Below, piece after piece: positions 1 through 7,881 of a stretch of DNA of 64,000 bases. This stretch comes from Georgenia satyanarayanai (GTDB lineage Bacteria; Actinomycetota; Actinomycetes; Actinomycetales; Actinomycetaceae). Numbering within the stretch: the stretch's first letter is position 1; each line of letters begins with the position of its first letter. The notes under the pieces are model-generated. The model did not search any database. It was given only the letters and a program-made list of their open reading frames with translations, and was not told the DNA's origin. Location: contig NZ_JAMBNZ010000003.1 of the NCBI RefSeq assembly GCF_023715365.1, forward strand, positions 124,001-188,000, in the 5' to 3' direction. A program made the translations under genes and the position numbers.

Positions 1-222
1 CTCCTCGACGAGCTCGTCCGCCTGCTCGGCGACCGCCTCGGCGGGCGCGGCGGCGCCGGTCAGCGCGACGGCGTCGCGGGCAACGCCGTCGTCTGCAGCG
101 CCGTCGCGGGCAACGCCGTCGTGCGCGGCGTCGTCGTCAGCGGCGCCGTCGCCCGCCTCGAGCCGCTCGTCGGCGGGCGCGTCCTCGAGGTGGCTGGGCG
201 TGGTGACCTCAGGCTCTGGCAT
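1..222 (-). CDS. N-terminus of an acidic protein, cut by the left edge (possibly polyphosphate kinase)
   Basis: An open frame starts with ATG at 222 and runs off the left edge, so only 74 codons are visible. They encode a low-complexity, Ala/Asp/Glu-rich stretch (MPEPEVTTPSHLEDAPADER onward) with no recognisable domain, typical of a disordered N-terminal extension. It contains a 10-residue repeat (DGVARDGAAD / DGVARDAVAL). The start lies 18 bases after the stop of mshD's neighbouring region on the same strand, so mshD would be upstream and could be cotranscribed. From memory, acidic N-terminal tails of this kind precede RNA degradosome-type polyphosphate kinases in related genomes. Nothing in the visible sequence proves that, so the product is open. 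Confidence 0.5.
   Translation of the reverse strand, partial: MPEPEVTTPSHLEDAPADERLEAGDGAADDDAAHDGVARDGAADDGVARDAVALTGAAAPAEAVAEQADELVEE
73..122. repeat. Two-copy 30-bp-period direct repeat
   Basis: The 20-base string GTCGCGGGCAACGCCGTCGT occurs at 73-92 and again at 103-122. The 30-base offset keeps the reading frame of the partial gene and duplicates a DGVARD peptide, so it looks like a slippage-type in-frame repeat in a disordered tail. Confidence 0.8.
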
Positions 223-239
223 GGGGCCATGCTGCCACC

Positions 240-1091
240 TCAGCGCGCGTACTGAACGTCGAGCGAGGAGCGGTCGTAGCCGGCACGTCGGTAGGTGCGG
301 ATCGCCGCCGTGTTGTCGCCCTCGACGTAGAGCGTGGTGCGGCGGAGGCCGCGCCGGCGCATCTCGGCGAGGGCGAGGGCGGTGAGGTACCCGCCCAGCC
401 CGCGTCCCTGGGCCTGCGGGGCGACCCCGAGGGCGTAGATCTCCGCGTCACGCCCCTCGGGCTTGACCCACATCGAGGCGAGCAGCGCGTCCGGCCGTCC
501 GGCCTCGTGGGCGAGCCACAGGAGGGTGGGGTCGAACCAGGGCTCGGCCTGCCGCTGGTGCAGGTCGGCGACGGTGAGGCGCCCCTGCTCGGGGTGCTCG
601 GCGAAGGCGGTCGCGTTGAGGGCGACCCACGCCTCCTCGTCCTGCCCGCCGACGAAGGTGCGCACCTCCGCCCCGGCGGGTGCCTCGGGTGCCGGCGCCG
701 GCGCCCCCGGCTCGAGGTCGCGCGCCATCTGCCACAGCTCGCGGGTGACGCGCAGCCCGGCGGCGCGGGCCAGCGCCTGGGCGCCAGGGAGGTCGCCGTG
801 CGCCCACAGCGCGACGGTGGGGACGTCGTCGAGGACGGTGTCGAGCAGGCGCCGTCCCATACCGCGACGGCGGTGGGCCGGGTGCACGCACAGCTCGCCG
901 CTACCCTCGGGGTCGACGACGGCGTGGGCGAGGAGCTCCTCCCCCTCGGCGAGCCAGTGGTGGCGGTAGCCGTCCGCACCGTGACGCACGGCCAGGACGC
1001 TCTGCTCGTTGAAGGGCGCGACGCCGTCGGCCTCCGTCACGGCGGCGGCGAGGCGCAGGACGGCGTCCGCGGAGGTGAGGCCGGTGCCCAT
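240..1091 (-). CDS. mshD: Mycothiol synthase (two-domain GNAT acetyltransferase)
   Basis: Protein of 283 residues. MshD transfers acetyl from acetyl-CoA to Cys-GlcN-Ins, the last step of mycothiol synthesis in the actinobacterial cytoplasm. Two tandem GNAT folds are visible: an N-terminal one (about 1-140, with a degenerate acetyl-CoA loop HPAHRRRGMGRRLL) and a C-terminal one (about 150-283, with GVAPQAQGRGLGGYLT and the family-typical YVEGDN and AIRTYRRAGY). Length matches the family. The ATG at 1091 overlaps the stop of the upstream gene by one base (TGATG), so the two are probably translationally coupled. Confidence 0.93.
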   Translation of the reverse strand: MGTGLTSADAVLRLAAAVTEADGVAPFNEQSVLAVRHGADGYRHHWLAEGEELLAHAVVDPEGSGELCVHPAHRRRGMGRRLLDTVLDDVPTVALWAHGDLPGAQALARAAGLRVTRELWQMARDLEPGAPAPAPEAPAGAEVRTFVGGQDEEAWVALNATAFAEHPEQGRLTVADLHQRQAEPWFDPTLLWLAHEAGRPDALLASMWVKPEGRDAEIYALGVAPQAQGRGLGGYLTALALAEMRRRGLRRTTLYVEGDNTAAIRTYRRAGYDRSSLDVQYAR

Positions 1092-1714
1092 CAGTCGAGG
1101 GTCCCCACGCGCCACATCTCGGCGGCGCGCTCGAGCTCCTCCGCGGTGCGGAGCAGCGCGGAGGCGCGGCGGGTGAGACGGGCGGCGAGCTCGTCGTCGT
1201 CGACCCAGTCGGCGTCGAGCGCGGACCCGGTGGCGACGACGCGGATGAAGGCGGCGGCGCGGTCGAGGGCGACGTCGAGGTCGCCCTCGTAGACGCCCGC
1301 GAGGACGGCGTCGGCGAGCTCGGCGACGTCGCTGGGCCCGGGGGGCTCGACGACGCCGGCGATGACCCCGGCGACCTCGGCACGGTGCCGGCCGAGGGAG
1401 AAGCGCTCGGCGACCCGGGCGGGGTCCGACCGGACCCACTCGCGCATGAGGTACAGGCGCCACAGGGCGCCGGGGAGGGTGGTCGAGGGGCTCTGCGACC
1501 AGAGCTCGGCGATGGTGTCCAGGCCCTGGGTGTCGACCAGCGAGACGAGTCGGGAGACGAGCTCCGGGTCCTCCGCACCGGCGCGGCCGCGCCCGACGAG
1601 CACAGCGGCCGTCGTGTGGGCGGCCTGCGAGCGCAGCGCCGGGTCGACGTCGCCGACGATGCGCTCGGCGGTCTGCGCGTCGAGCATGGCCGGACGGCGG
1701 TGCTTGCGCTCCAT
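1091..1714 (-). CDS. Conserved actinobacterial protein of unknown function, paralogue A
   Basis: A 207-residue soluble, mostly helical protein with no signal peptide or membrane segment. Its core (RPAMLDAQTAERIVGDVDPA, then SPSTTLPGALWRLYLMREWV at about 80-100) is shared with the gene at 2245-2892, and both end in LD after a charged helix. I recall similar actinobacterial proteins carrying a misleading RNA polymerase beta-subunit label, but no polymerase motif is present here. It is coupled to mshD by a 1-base overlap. Start is the ATG at 1714, with AGGGGGA just upstream as ribosome binding site. The function is unknown. Confidence 0.8.
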   Translation of the reverse strand: MERKHRRPAMLDAQTAERIVGDVDPALRSQAAHTTAAVLVGRGRAGAEDPELVSRLVSLVDTQGLDTIAELWSQSPSTTLPGALWRLYLMREWVRSDPARVAERFSLGRHRAEVAGVIAGVVEPPGPSDVAELADAVLAGVYEGDLDVALDRAAAFIRVVATGSALDADWVDDDELAARLTRRASALLRTAEELERAAEMWRVGTLD

Positions 1715-1872
1715 CAGTCCCCCTCACGGTGGTCCGTCCCGGACGGACCGACCGGAACGTCCCCGATGCTACGAGACACCTCCCCGGTCCGGCACGTGCG
1801 CAGCGGCTCTTCCCCGCGCCCGCCGTCCGTGGTGTGCTGGGCCCGCCCACCCCGGAGGAGAGGAAGCACACC

Positions 1873-2244
1873 ATGGACGAGACACCCGCGACCCGGCCGA
1901 TCGACGCGGCCGGTGACGCCCTGCACGTGCGACGCGTCTTCGGGGAGGCCTACCAGGCTGGTGACACGCTCGTCATCCCGGTCGCCAGGGTCGTCGGCGG
2001 CAGCGGCATGGGCTACGGCACGGGCGCTCTCGGCAGCCCCGAGCAGGGCGGGACCGGGGAGGGCTCCGGCGGCGGGGGCGGCTTCGGCGTCCACGCCAAG
2101 GCCGTGGGCGTCTACACCGTGCGCGACGGCGTCGTGCGCTGGCAGCCGGCGCTCGACCTCAACCGCGTGATCCTCGGCGGCCAGGTGGTCGGTGCGATCG
2201 CCGTGCTCGCCCTGGCGCGGGCGCTGCGGGCACGGCGCCGGTAG
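1873..2244 (+). CDS. GerW (YtfJ)-family protein
   Basis: A 123-residue protein with the GerW/YtfJ pattern: a short N-terminal helix, GDTLVIPVARV, a long glycine-rich stretch (GGSGMGYG onward, about 38-68), a KAVGVYTVRDGVVRW strand region and a C-terminal hydrophobic helix (about 96-118) followed by RARRR. In Bacillus the family member acts in spore germination, but homologues are common in non-sporulating actinobacteria where the role is not known. A strong ribosome binding site (GGAGGAGAGGAAG) precedes the ATG at 1873. It lies between the two paralogous unknown genes and its stop abuts the stop of the second one (2244/2245). Confidence 0.75.
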   Translation: MDETPATRPIDAAGDALHVRRVFGEAYQAGDTLVIPVARVVGGSGMGYGTGALGSPEQGGTGEGSGGGGGFGVHAKAVGVYTVRDGVVRWQPALDLNRVILGGQVVGAIAVLALARALRARRR

Positions 2245-2892
2245 TCAGTCCAGCCGGCGGTTCCTGGCCCGGGACGCCGCGGCGTCGAGCTCGTCGGCCG
2301 TCGCCGCGAGCGCGTGGGGACGGCGGGTGACGGGGCCGGCGGCGGCGTCGTCGTGCGTGTGCCAACGCGGGTCGCTCGCGGCGCCGTCGGACAGCACCCG
2401 CAAAAAGGCCGCGGCCTGCTCGAGGAGGTCCGCGAGGTCGGTCTCGCTCGTCCCGGCGAAGAGCTGGGCGAGCCGCTCGTCCAGGACGGGCGGCTGAGGA
2501 GCGACGACGGCGTCGCGCAGCTCGCCGTCCGGTGCCGTCTCCCCCGGGCCGGTCCGCGCGGTGCCGGCGCGGAAGCGCATGGTGATGGTCTCGGGGTCGC
2601 GCTCGAGCCAGGCACGCACGAGGTAGAGACGCCACAGGGCGCCGGGCAGGCTGGCGGCGGGACTGCGCGACCACAGGCCGGCGATCTCGTCCAGGCCCTC
2701 GGCGTCGATGATGGCACCGACGCGCTCGGCGAGGCGCTCGTCCTCGGCCAGGTGGCTCGGGCCGAGGAGGACCGCGTTGGCCGTGGAGTGGGCGGCCTCG
2801 TAGGCGAGGGCGGGGTCGGAGTCGCCCCAGATCAGCTCGGCGTCCTTGTTGTCGAGGATGGCAGGCCGTCTGGGCCGCTCGCGACCGTCCAC
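2245..2892 (-). CDS. Conserved actinobacterial protein of unknown function, paralogue B
   Basis: A 215-residue protein from a GTG start at 2892. It aligns by eye along its whole length with the protein at 1091-1714: RPAILDNKDAELIWGDSDPA near the N-terminus, AEGLDEIAGLWSRSPAASLP, GALWRLYLVRAWLERDP in the middle, and a C-terminal Arg-rich helix ending RRLD. The conserved block (LWS.SP..SLPGALWRLYL.R.W) is the best family signature. The two copies clearly differ, so this is an old duplication rather than a recent repeat. No catalytic motif is recognisable. The upstream HesB-like gene ends 8 bases before the start, so the two are probably one transcript. Confidence 0.8.
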   Translation of the reverse strand: MDGRERPRRPAILDNKDAELIWGDSDPALAYEAAHSTANAVLLGPSHLAEDERLAERVGAIIDAEGLDEIAGLWSRSPAASLPGALWRLYLVRAWLERDPETITMRFRAGTARTGPGETAPDGELRDAVVAPQPPVLDERLAQLFAGTSETDLADLLEQAAAFLRVLSDGAASDPRWHTHDDAAAGPVTRRPHALAATADELDAAASRARNRRLD

Positions 2893-2900
2893 TGCTCTGG

Positions 2901-3179
2901 TCAGCTCGCCTTGCGGAGGGCGAAGCCCACGCCCTCGGGGCCGGTCTCCGCGTCGAGCAGGTGCTCGGCGAGCAACGGGGAGGCAGCCTCCTCGACGAAG
3001 ACGCGGGCACCGTCCTCCTCGATGACGGCGTCGCCGCGCTCGGGCTGCGGCGACAGGCTCATCTCCACGAGGTCCGCGTCCGGGGCGAGCGAGAGTCGCA
3101 CCCCGCCGGACTTCGGCAGGCCCGACTGGGAGGTGATCCCCGTGATGGCGGCCTTGGCGTTGTCGGTGAGACTCAGCAT
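2901..3179 (-). CDS. HesB/IscA-like protein lacking cysteines
   Basis: A 92-residue protein beginning MLSLTDNAKAAITGITSQSG. The fold pattern of HesB/IscA-type Fe-S assembly proteins is recognisable: an N-terminal helix, GGVRLSL strand, EDGARVFVEEAA and LDAETGPEGVGFAL near the end. Genuine A-type scaffolds carry three conserved cysteines, including a C-terminal CGC. This protein has no cysteine at all, so it is unlikely to hold iron or a cluster in the usual way. Start is ATG 3179 with GAGGGGGA upstream. It precedes paralogue B in the same direction. Confidence 0.75.
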   Translation of the reverse strand: MLSLTDNAKAAITGITSQSGLPKSGGVRLSLAPDADLVEMSLSPQPERGDAVIEEDGARVFVEEAASPLLAEHLLDAETGPEGVGFALRKAS

Positions 3180-3448
3180 GATTCCCCCTCGGAGGCGGTG
3201 ACCGGTGCCTGCAGCACCCCCTCTACGGTGCGTCCCGGGAACGCTCCCCGCAACCGGACGCGCCACCGCCACTCTCGACTGTGCCGCGCTGGTCCACCAT
3301 GCTCCCGTCGACCGGGCGCACGGCGGACCTACGAGGCGCACGGTGGCCCGGCCGGCCGCGCGACGGCGCCGACGCCTGGCCGGCACGGTTGTCCGCGTAG
3401 TCTTGCCCCTGCCGGTGCGCGGCGGGCGAGCTCGCCCCGCGCGTCCCG

Positions 3449-3521
3449 GGGCCTCTAGCTCAATGGGCAGAGCAGCGGACTTTTAATCCGCGGGTTGTGG
3501 GTTCGAGTCCCACGGGGCCCA
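3449..3521 (+). tRNA. tRNA-Lys (anticodon UUU)
   Basis: A complete cloverleaf can be drawn: acceptor GGGCCTC pairing with GGGGCCC (one G-U), D arm GCTC/GAGC, anticodon stem GCGGA/TCCGC with loop CTTTTAA, and T arm GTGGG-TTCGAGT-CCCAC. The discriminator is A3521. CCA is not encoded. Confidence 0.97.
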
Positions 3522-3613
3522 CTGGAGGCACGTCCTCCCAATATGTTGCATGCTGGGACTGCCCAGCCCGTGGGCCTGCCCACGGCGAACGACGCGCGGA
3601 CCAGGCGAAGGAC

Positions 3614-3874
3614 ATGGAGACCTACGACAGCACGGTCAAGCTCGCTCAGGCCCTTGGCCCGGGCGACGTGCTCGTGGGCGTCGGTCCGGGCGGCGAGCGG
3701 CTGTACGTGGTCCGAGAGGTGCAGCGCACGGCTTGGGAGGTCGTCGTCGCCGCCGGGGACCAGTCCGTGACGTTCCACCCACGTGACGAGGTGCGGGTCG
3801 CGCACCCGGACCTGGCGGAGCTCCACGCCACCCGCGACGAGGCGGGCGCCGAGTCGCCGACGCGGAGGGCGTAG
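3614..3874 (+). CDS. Small protein of unknown function
   Basis: An 86-residue protein beginning METYDSTVKLAQALGPGDVL and ending in a basic tail (SPTRRA). It is predicted soluble, rich in beta strand (GERLYVVREVQRTAWEVVVA, then SVTFHPRDEVRV), and has no recognised motif. The ATG at 3614 is preceded by GCGAAGGAC, a plausible ribosome binding site. It begins 92 bases after tRNA-Lys and could be cotranscribed with it. Codon usage is typical of the window, supporting a real gene, but I do not recognise the family. Confidence 0.6.
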   Translation: METYDSTVKLAQALGPGDVLVGVGPGGERLYVVREVQRTAWEVVVAAGDQSVTFHPRDEVRVAHPDLAELHATRDEAGAESPTRRA

Positions 3875-3968
3875 CACCGCCCGTTCGGCTGGCGCCCCCG
3901 ACCGTCGCCTCGTACGTTCGTCCGGCACGCCGACGAGACCCGCCGGCCACGCACACGAGGAGGGCACG

Positions 3969-4118
3969 ATGGGATTCCTGCGCAAGGCCATTCGAGGTGG
4001 CATCGCCCTGAAGGCGCTTCAGATCGTCCAGCGTGAGGCGGCCAAGCCCGAGAACCAGCGCAAGGCCAAGGAGATGTTCGCCAAGGTCCGCGACCGGAAG
4101 AAGCCCCCGCAGCGCTGA
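3969..4118 (+). CDS. Very small basic protein of unknown function
   Basis: A 49-residue, strongly basic peptide (MGFLRKAIRGGIALKALQIV, ending RDRKKPPQR), predicted to form one long amphipathic helix. A good ribosome binding site (GAGGAGGGCACG) lies just before the ATG at 3969. Third-position G+C bias supports coding. It sits between the gene at 3614-3874 and the convergent helicase gene. No family is recognised. Membrane-surface or nucleic-acid binding would suit its composition, but that is a guess. Confidence 0.55.
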   Translation: MGFLRKAIRGGIALKALQIVQREAAKPENQRKAKEMFAKVRDRKKPPQR

Positions 4119-4205
4119 CGCGGGGACGCACAGACGGTCAACACTGACGCACGTGAGGTGCGTCGAGGTGACCGTCTGTGCGTACTCGGCGGGACGAGAG
4201 GAGCG

Positions 4206-5723
4206 TCAGACGCTGCGGACGCCGGAGGTGGCGCGACGGCCACCGCGGCTGCGGCCCTGGCCCCCACCCTGCGCCGGGCGCGAGTCGACCGAGGCCTGCC
4301 CGGTCGTGGAGGAGTAGACGGAACGCGATCCGGCACCGCGGCCGGAGCCGCCACCGGTCCTGGCGCCGGTCTTGGCACCACCACGGCTGCCGCCGCGCGG
4401 CGCGCTGGAGCCGCCGGACCGTCCGCCGCCCTGGGGCGCGCGCTCGGTCGCGGCGCTCGAGCCGGAGCGGCCACGGCCGCCGCGACGACGGCCGCCACCG
4501 GCACCGGCGCGCTGCTGCTGGGGCGCGCTCGGCACGGTCGCCGCGGCCTCGGCCGGGGACACGAGCGGCGCGAGCTCGCCGACGAGCTCGGAGATGACGC
4601 GGTCACCGGGGCGCACGCTCACCGGCTTGGCCGAGATCTTGGCCTGGCGGGTCAGCGTGCGCATGTCGCCGGCCTGCTCGGGGAGCATGATCGTCACGAC
4701 GTCGCCGCCGGAGCCGGCGCGGGCGGTGCGGCCGGAACGGTGCAGGTAGGCCTTGTGCTCGGCGGGCGGGTCGACGTGGACGACGAGCTCGATGTCGTCG
4801 ACGTGGATGCCGCGCGCCGCGATGTCGGTGGCCACGAGCACCCGGACGGTGCCGGTGGAGAAGGCCGCAAGGTTGCGCTCACGGGCCGGCTGGGTGAGGT
4901 TGCCGTGCAGGTCGACGGCGGGCACACCGGCCGCCGTCAACTGCTTGGCCAGACGCTTGGCCTGGTGCTTGGTTCGCGTGAAGAGCACGCGCTTGCCGGT
5001 GCCGGAGGCGAGTGCCTGGACGACGTCCTTCTTGTCGTCGGCGCCGGAGACGGCGAGGACGTGGTGCGTCATCGCGGCGACGGGCGACTCCGCGCTGTCC
5101 ACCGAGTGGTGCAGCGGGTCGGTGAGGTAGCGCTTGACGAGGACGTCGACGCCGTTGTCCAGCGTCGCGGAGAAGAGCATGCGCTGGCCGGTGCGCGGCG
5201 TGCGGTCCATGATCCGCTTGACGCCGGGCAGGAAGCCGAGGTCGGCCATGTGGTCGGCCTCGTCGAGGATGGTGATCTGCACGTCGTCGAGCGACAGCAC
5301 GCCCTGGCCGAGGAGGTCCTCGAGGCGGCCGGGGCAGGCGATGACGATGTCGACGCCGGTGCGCAGCGCGTTGACCTGGCGGGTCTGGTTGACGCCACCG
5401 AAGATCGTCGTCGTCACCAGGCCGAGCGACGTCGCGAGCGGCTCGACGACGGCGTTGACCTGGTTGGCGAGCTCACGCGTCGGCACGAGGACCAGGCCGC
5501 TGGGGCGCTTGGGGACGCGGCGCCGGCCGGCCAGCCGCGTGACGAGCGGGAGGGCGAAGGCGAGGGTCTTGCCCGAGCCGGTACGCCCGCGGCCGAGGAC
5601 GTCGCGGCCCTCGAGCGTGTCGGGCAGGGTCGCCGACTGGATGGGGAAAGGAGCCGTGATGCCGGTGTCGGTGAGGTGCTGGACGACGGGCGCGGGCAGG
5701 TCAAAGGACGCGAAGGAAGTCAA
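4206..5723 (-). CDS. DEAD-box ATP-dependent RNA helicase
   Basis: A 505-residue helicase for RNA remodelling (ribosome assembly, mRNA decay or cold adaptation). Motifs in order: Q motif near 8-29, Walker A GRTGSGKT (46-53), PTREL (81-85), DEAD (154-157), SAT (185-187) and HRSGRTARAG in the C-terminal RecA domain. After about residue 385 comes a long Gly/Arg/Ala/Ser-rich tail, as in RhlE- and DeaD-type actinobacterial enzymes, likely for RNA binding. I chose the TTG at 5723 (MTSFASFDLPAPV) because the Q motif follows directly and AAAGG lies 6-10 bases upstream. An upstream in-frame ATG at 5834 would add an unlikely Arg-rich leader. Confidence 0.93.
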   Translation of the reverse strand: MTSFASFDLPAPVVQHLTDTGITAPFPIQSATLPDTLEGRDVLGRGRTGSGKTLAFALPLVTRLAGRRRVPKRPSGLVLVPTRELANQVNAVVEPLATSLGLVTTTIFGGVNQTRQVNALRTGVDIVIACPGRLEDLLGQGVLSLDDVQITILDEADHMADLGFLPGVKRIMDRTPRTGQRMLFSATLDNGVDVLVKRYLTDPLHHSVDSAESPVAAMTHHVLAVSGADDKKDVVQALASGTGKRVLFTRTKHQAKRLAKQLTAAGVPAVDLHGNLTQPARERNLAAFSTGTVRVLVATDIAARGIHVDDIELVVHVDPPAEHKAYLHRSGRTARAGSGGDVVTIMLPEQAGDMRTLTRQAKISAKPVSVRPGDRVISELVGELAPLVSPAEAAATVPSAPQQQRAGAGGGRRRGGRGRSGSSAATERAPQGGGRSGGSSAPRGGSRGGAKTGARTGGGSGRGAGSRSVYSSTTGQASVDSRPAQGGGQGRSRGGRRATSGVRSV

Positions 5724-5895
5724 GGGTGCCTTTCGGGCTTCGAAGATCGGTCGGAGTTCGCCGTAACGGGATCCGCAGCGATGACCGCTGCATCGAACTC
5801 GACGACGCCGGGCTCGCGAAGACGCGTTGCCCACCTGCCCAGGATAGCCCTACTCGTGCTTCCGTGCCGGGCAGGGACTGTGACATGGCGCGCGG

Positions 5896-5901
5896 TAGCG
5901 T
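5896..5901 (+). promoter_or_regulatory. -10 box TAGCGT of a probable leaderless mRNA
   Basis: TAGCGT ends 7 bases before the GTG at 5909. The same TANNNT spacing is seen before several other genes in this window and favours this GTG over the in-frame ATG at 5885, which lies upstream of the box. Confidence 0.5.
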
Positions 5902-5908
5902 GCCGGGC

Positions 5909-7819
5909 GTGACCCGTTCCTCCCGCGTCCTCGCCGCCCTGGCGCTCGTCCTGGCGGGCCTCCTGCTCCTCCCCCCGGCCGCGACGGCGGCGAGCGGCGA
6001 CGTCGTGCGACAGCTCGACATCGCCATCGACATCCGCCCCGACGGGACGTTGGAGGTCACCGAGACCTACGACTGGGACTTCGGCTCGCGGGAGGGCCTG
6101 GGCCTCACCCGCATGCTCGACTCACGCTTCGACTACGCACCCGACCCGGACAGCGTCCGCGTCTACGAGTACGCGGGTTTCGCCGCCTCCAGCCCCACGG
6201 GCGCGCCGGCCGGGGTGTGGAGCACCGACGAGGGCGCGCGCGTCCGGGTCGACGTCGGCGCGCCCGACGGCTCCGAGGACCGCCGCAGCGGCCGGCAGAC
6301 CTACGTCCTGCGCTACACCGTCGACGGAGCCCTCAACGCCATCCGTGACGACCCCGCCGTCCCCGACCAGGACGAGCTGTACTGGAACGCCACCGGCCAC
6401 GACTGGGACGTGCCCATCGAGCAGGCGACCGTCACCGTGACCGGCCCGGCCGACGTCGTCGACCACGCGTGCTACCAGGGCAGCCGCGGCTCGACCGCCG
6501 AGTGCGCCTCCCTCGACGCCGACGGCGGGGAGGTGCGGGCCGCGAGCGGGCGCCTCCCATCGGGCTCCGGCATGACGGTCGTGGCCGCCTACCCGCCCGG
6601 CACCTTCGGGACGATCGAGCCGATCCTCCAGAGCGCGCCCGAGCCGCTCCTGTGGGCCGGCGACGGCGCCGCCCCCACCGCCGCCCGCTTCGTGCGGGAC
6701 AACGTCGCCTGGCTCGCCTCGCTCGCCCTGCTCGGACCGGTGCTGCTCGCGGCGCTGCGCGTACGGCGCGGCCGCGACCTCCACTTCGCCGACCTGCCGC
6801 CCGGGGTGCTCCCCGCGCCGGGCAGGGCGCCGCGGGTGGAGGTGCTTCGCGACGCCCCCGCCGTCGCCGTCCGCTTCACCCCGCCCGACGGCCTGCGCCC
6901 CGGTGAGGTCGGCGCCCTCGACGAGAAGACGGCGACGACGACGCACGTCTCCGCGACGCTCATCGACCTCGCGGTCCGGGGCTTCCTCCAGATCCACGAG
7001 GCGGGCACCGGCTGGCGCGGCAGGCCGAACGACTGGCTGCTCGTCGCCACGCCGGAGGCCGCACGCGGGGATCTGCGCGACTACGAGCGCACGCTCCTGG
7101 AGAAGGTCTTCGCGGGCCGCAGCCAGGTGCGGATGTCGCAGCTGCGCAACACCTTCGCCGGCACGCTGCGCACCGCCCGCCGCCAGCTCATGGGCGGGCT
7201 GGCCCAGCTCTTCACCGGACACATCCGGGCCGGGGCGGGGTCGATGCTTGCTCTCGTGCGGGTCGTCGTCCTCGGCCTCGTGCTCGTCACCTTCGGCGGC
7301 GGGATCGCCGGGGCGGCCGCGAGCGGACCGGCGACCATCGTCCTCGTCCTGGCGGTCGGCGCCGTCCTCGCCGCCTTCCTCCTCGCCTGGGGCCTGACAC
7401 GCCGGGCGAGGCTGCAGCGCAGCCCGGTCGGCCGGGCGCTGCACGAGCAGTCACGCGGGTTCCGCCTCTACCTCACGACCGCGGAGGGTCACCAGCTGCG
7501 CTTCGAGGAGGGCGAGGACATCTTCTCCCGGTACCTGCCCTACGCCATCGTCTACGAGGCGGCCGAGCGCTGGGCCGGCATCTTCGCCCGGCTCGAGGCC
7601 CAGGGACAGCAGGTTGCCCGACCCACCTGGTACGTCGGGACGCACGGCTTCCAGGCCGGCAGCTTCACCACCCTCGGCAGCGCGTTGTCCTCGTTCTCCT
7701 CCACCGCCGGCCGCACCCTGTCCTCGACCCCCGGCTCCTCGGGCGGCTCGGGCTCCCGCGGCGGAGGCGGCGGCTTCTCCGGCGGTGGTGGCGGCGGGGG
7801 CGGTGGCGGCGGTCGCTGA
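5909..7819 (+). CDS. DUF2207-domain membrane protein with Gly-rich tail
   Basis: About 636 residues. A signal peptide (RVLAALALVLAGLLLLPPAA) is followed by a secreted beta-rich DUF2207 region (about 25-260, with IDIRPDGTLEVTETYDWDFG), a first membrane segment (about 270-290), a cytoplasmic stretch, two adjacent membrane segments (about 450-500) and a Ser/Gly tail ending in GGGGGFSGG and a run of glycines. The family is widespread in actinobacteria and other Gram-positives and has no established function. Cell-envelope location is clear from topology. A perfect hairpin terminator follows the stop. Confidence 0.85.
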   Translation: MTRSSRVLAALALVLAGLLLLPPAATAASGDVVRQLDIAIDIRPDGTLEVTETYDWDFGSREGLGLTRMLDSRFDYAPDPDSVRVYEYAGFAASSPTGAPAGVWSTDEGARVRVDVGAPDGSEDRRSGRQTYVLRYTVDGALNAIRDDPAVPDQDELYWNATGHDWDVPIEQATVTVTGPADVVDHACYQGSRGSTAECASLDADGGEVRAASGRLPSGSGMTVVAAYPPGTFGTIEPILQSAPEPLLWAGDGAAPTAARFVRDNVAWLASLALLGPVLLAALRVRRGRDLHFADLPPGVLPAPGRAPRVEVLRDAPAVAVRFTPPDGLRPGEVGALDEKTATTTHVSATLIDLAVRGFLQIHEAGTGWRGRPNDWLLVATPEAARGDLRDYERTLLEKVFAGRSQVRMSQLRNTFAGTLRTARRQLMGGLAQLFTGHIRAGAGSMLALVRVVVLGLVLVTFGGGIAGAAASGPATIVLVLAVGAVLAAFLLAWGLTRRARLQRSPVGRALHEQSRGFRLYLTTAEGHQLRFEEGEDIFSRYLPYAIVYEAAERWAGIFARLEAQGQQVARPTWYVGTHGFQAGSFTTLGSALSSFSSTAGRTLSSTPGSSGGSGSRGGGGGFSGGGGGGGGGGGR

Positions 7820-7834
7820 GCACCTCAGACACGA

Positions 7835-7872
7835 CGACGCCGGCCGGCCCCCGTGGGGACCGGCCGGCGTCG
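7835..7872. terminator. Bidirectional hairpin terminator
   Basis: GACGCCGGCCGG (7836-7847) pairs perfectly with CCGGCCGGCGTC (7860-7871), and an extra C-G pair closes the stem outside. It lies between two convergent genes and can serve both. Confidence 0.8.
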
Positions 7873-7881
7873 AGGTCAGGC

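Noticed and set aside
1091-1714. RNA polymerase beta subunit
   Set aside because: I recall database entries with this label for similar proteins, but the 207-residue protein has no polymerase motif.
1873-2244. Evidence of sporulation from a GerW/YtfJ-like gene
   Set aside because: GerW-family proteins are frequent in non-sporulating actinobacteria and no spore genes occur in the window.
4158-5912. 584-codon plus-strand open frame opposite the DEAD-box helicase
   Set aside because: The helicase motifs are unambiguous on the minus strand; the antisense translation has no motif.
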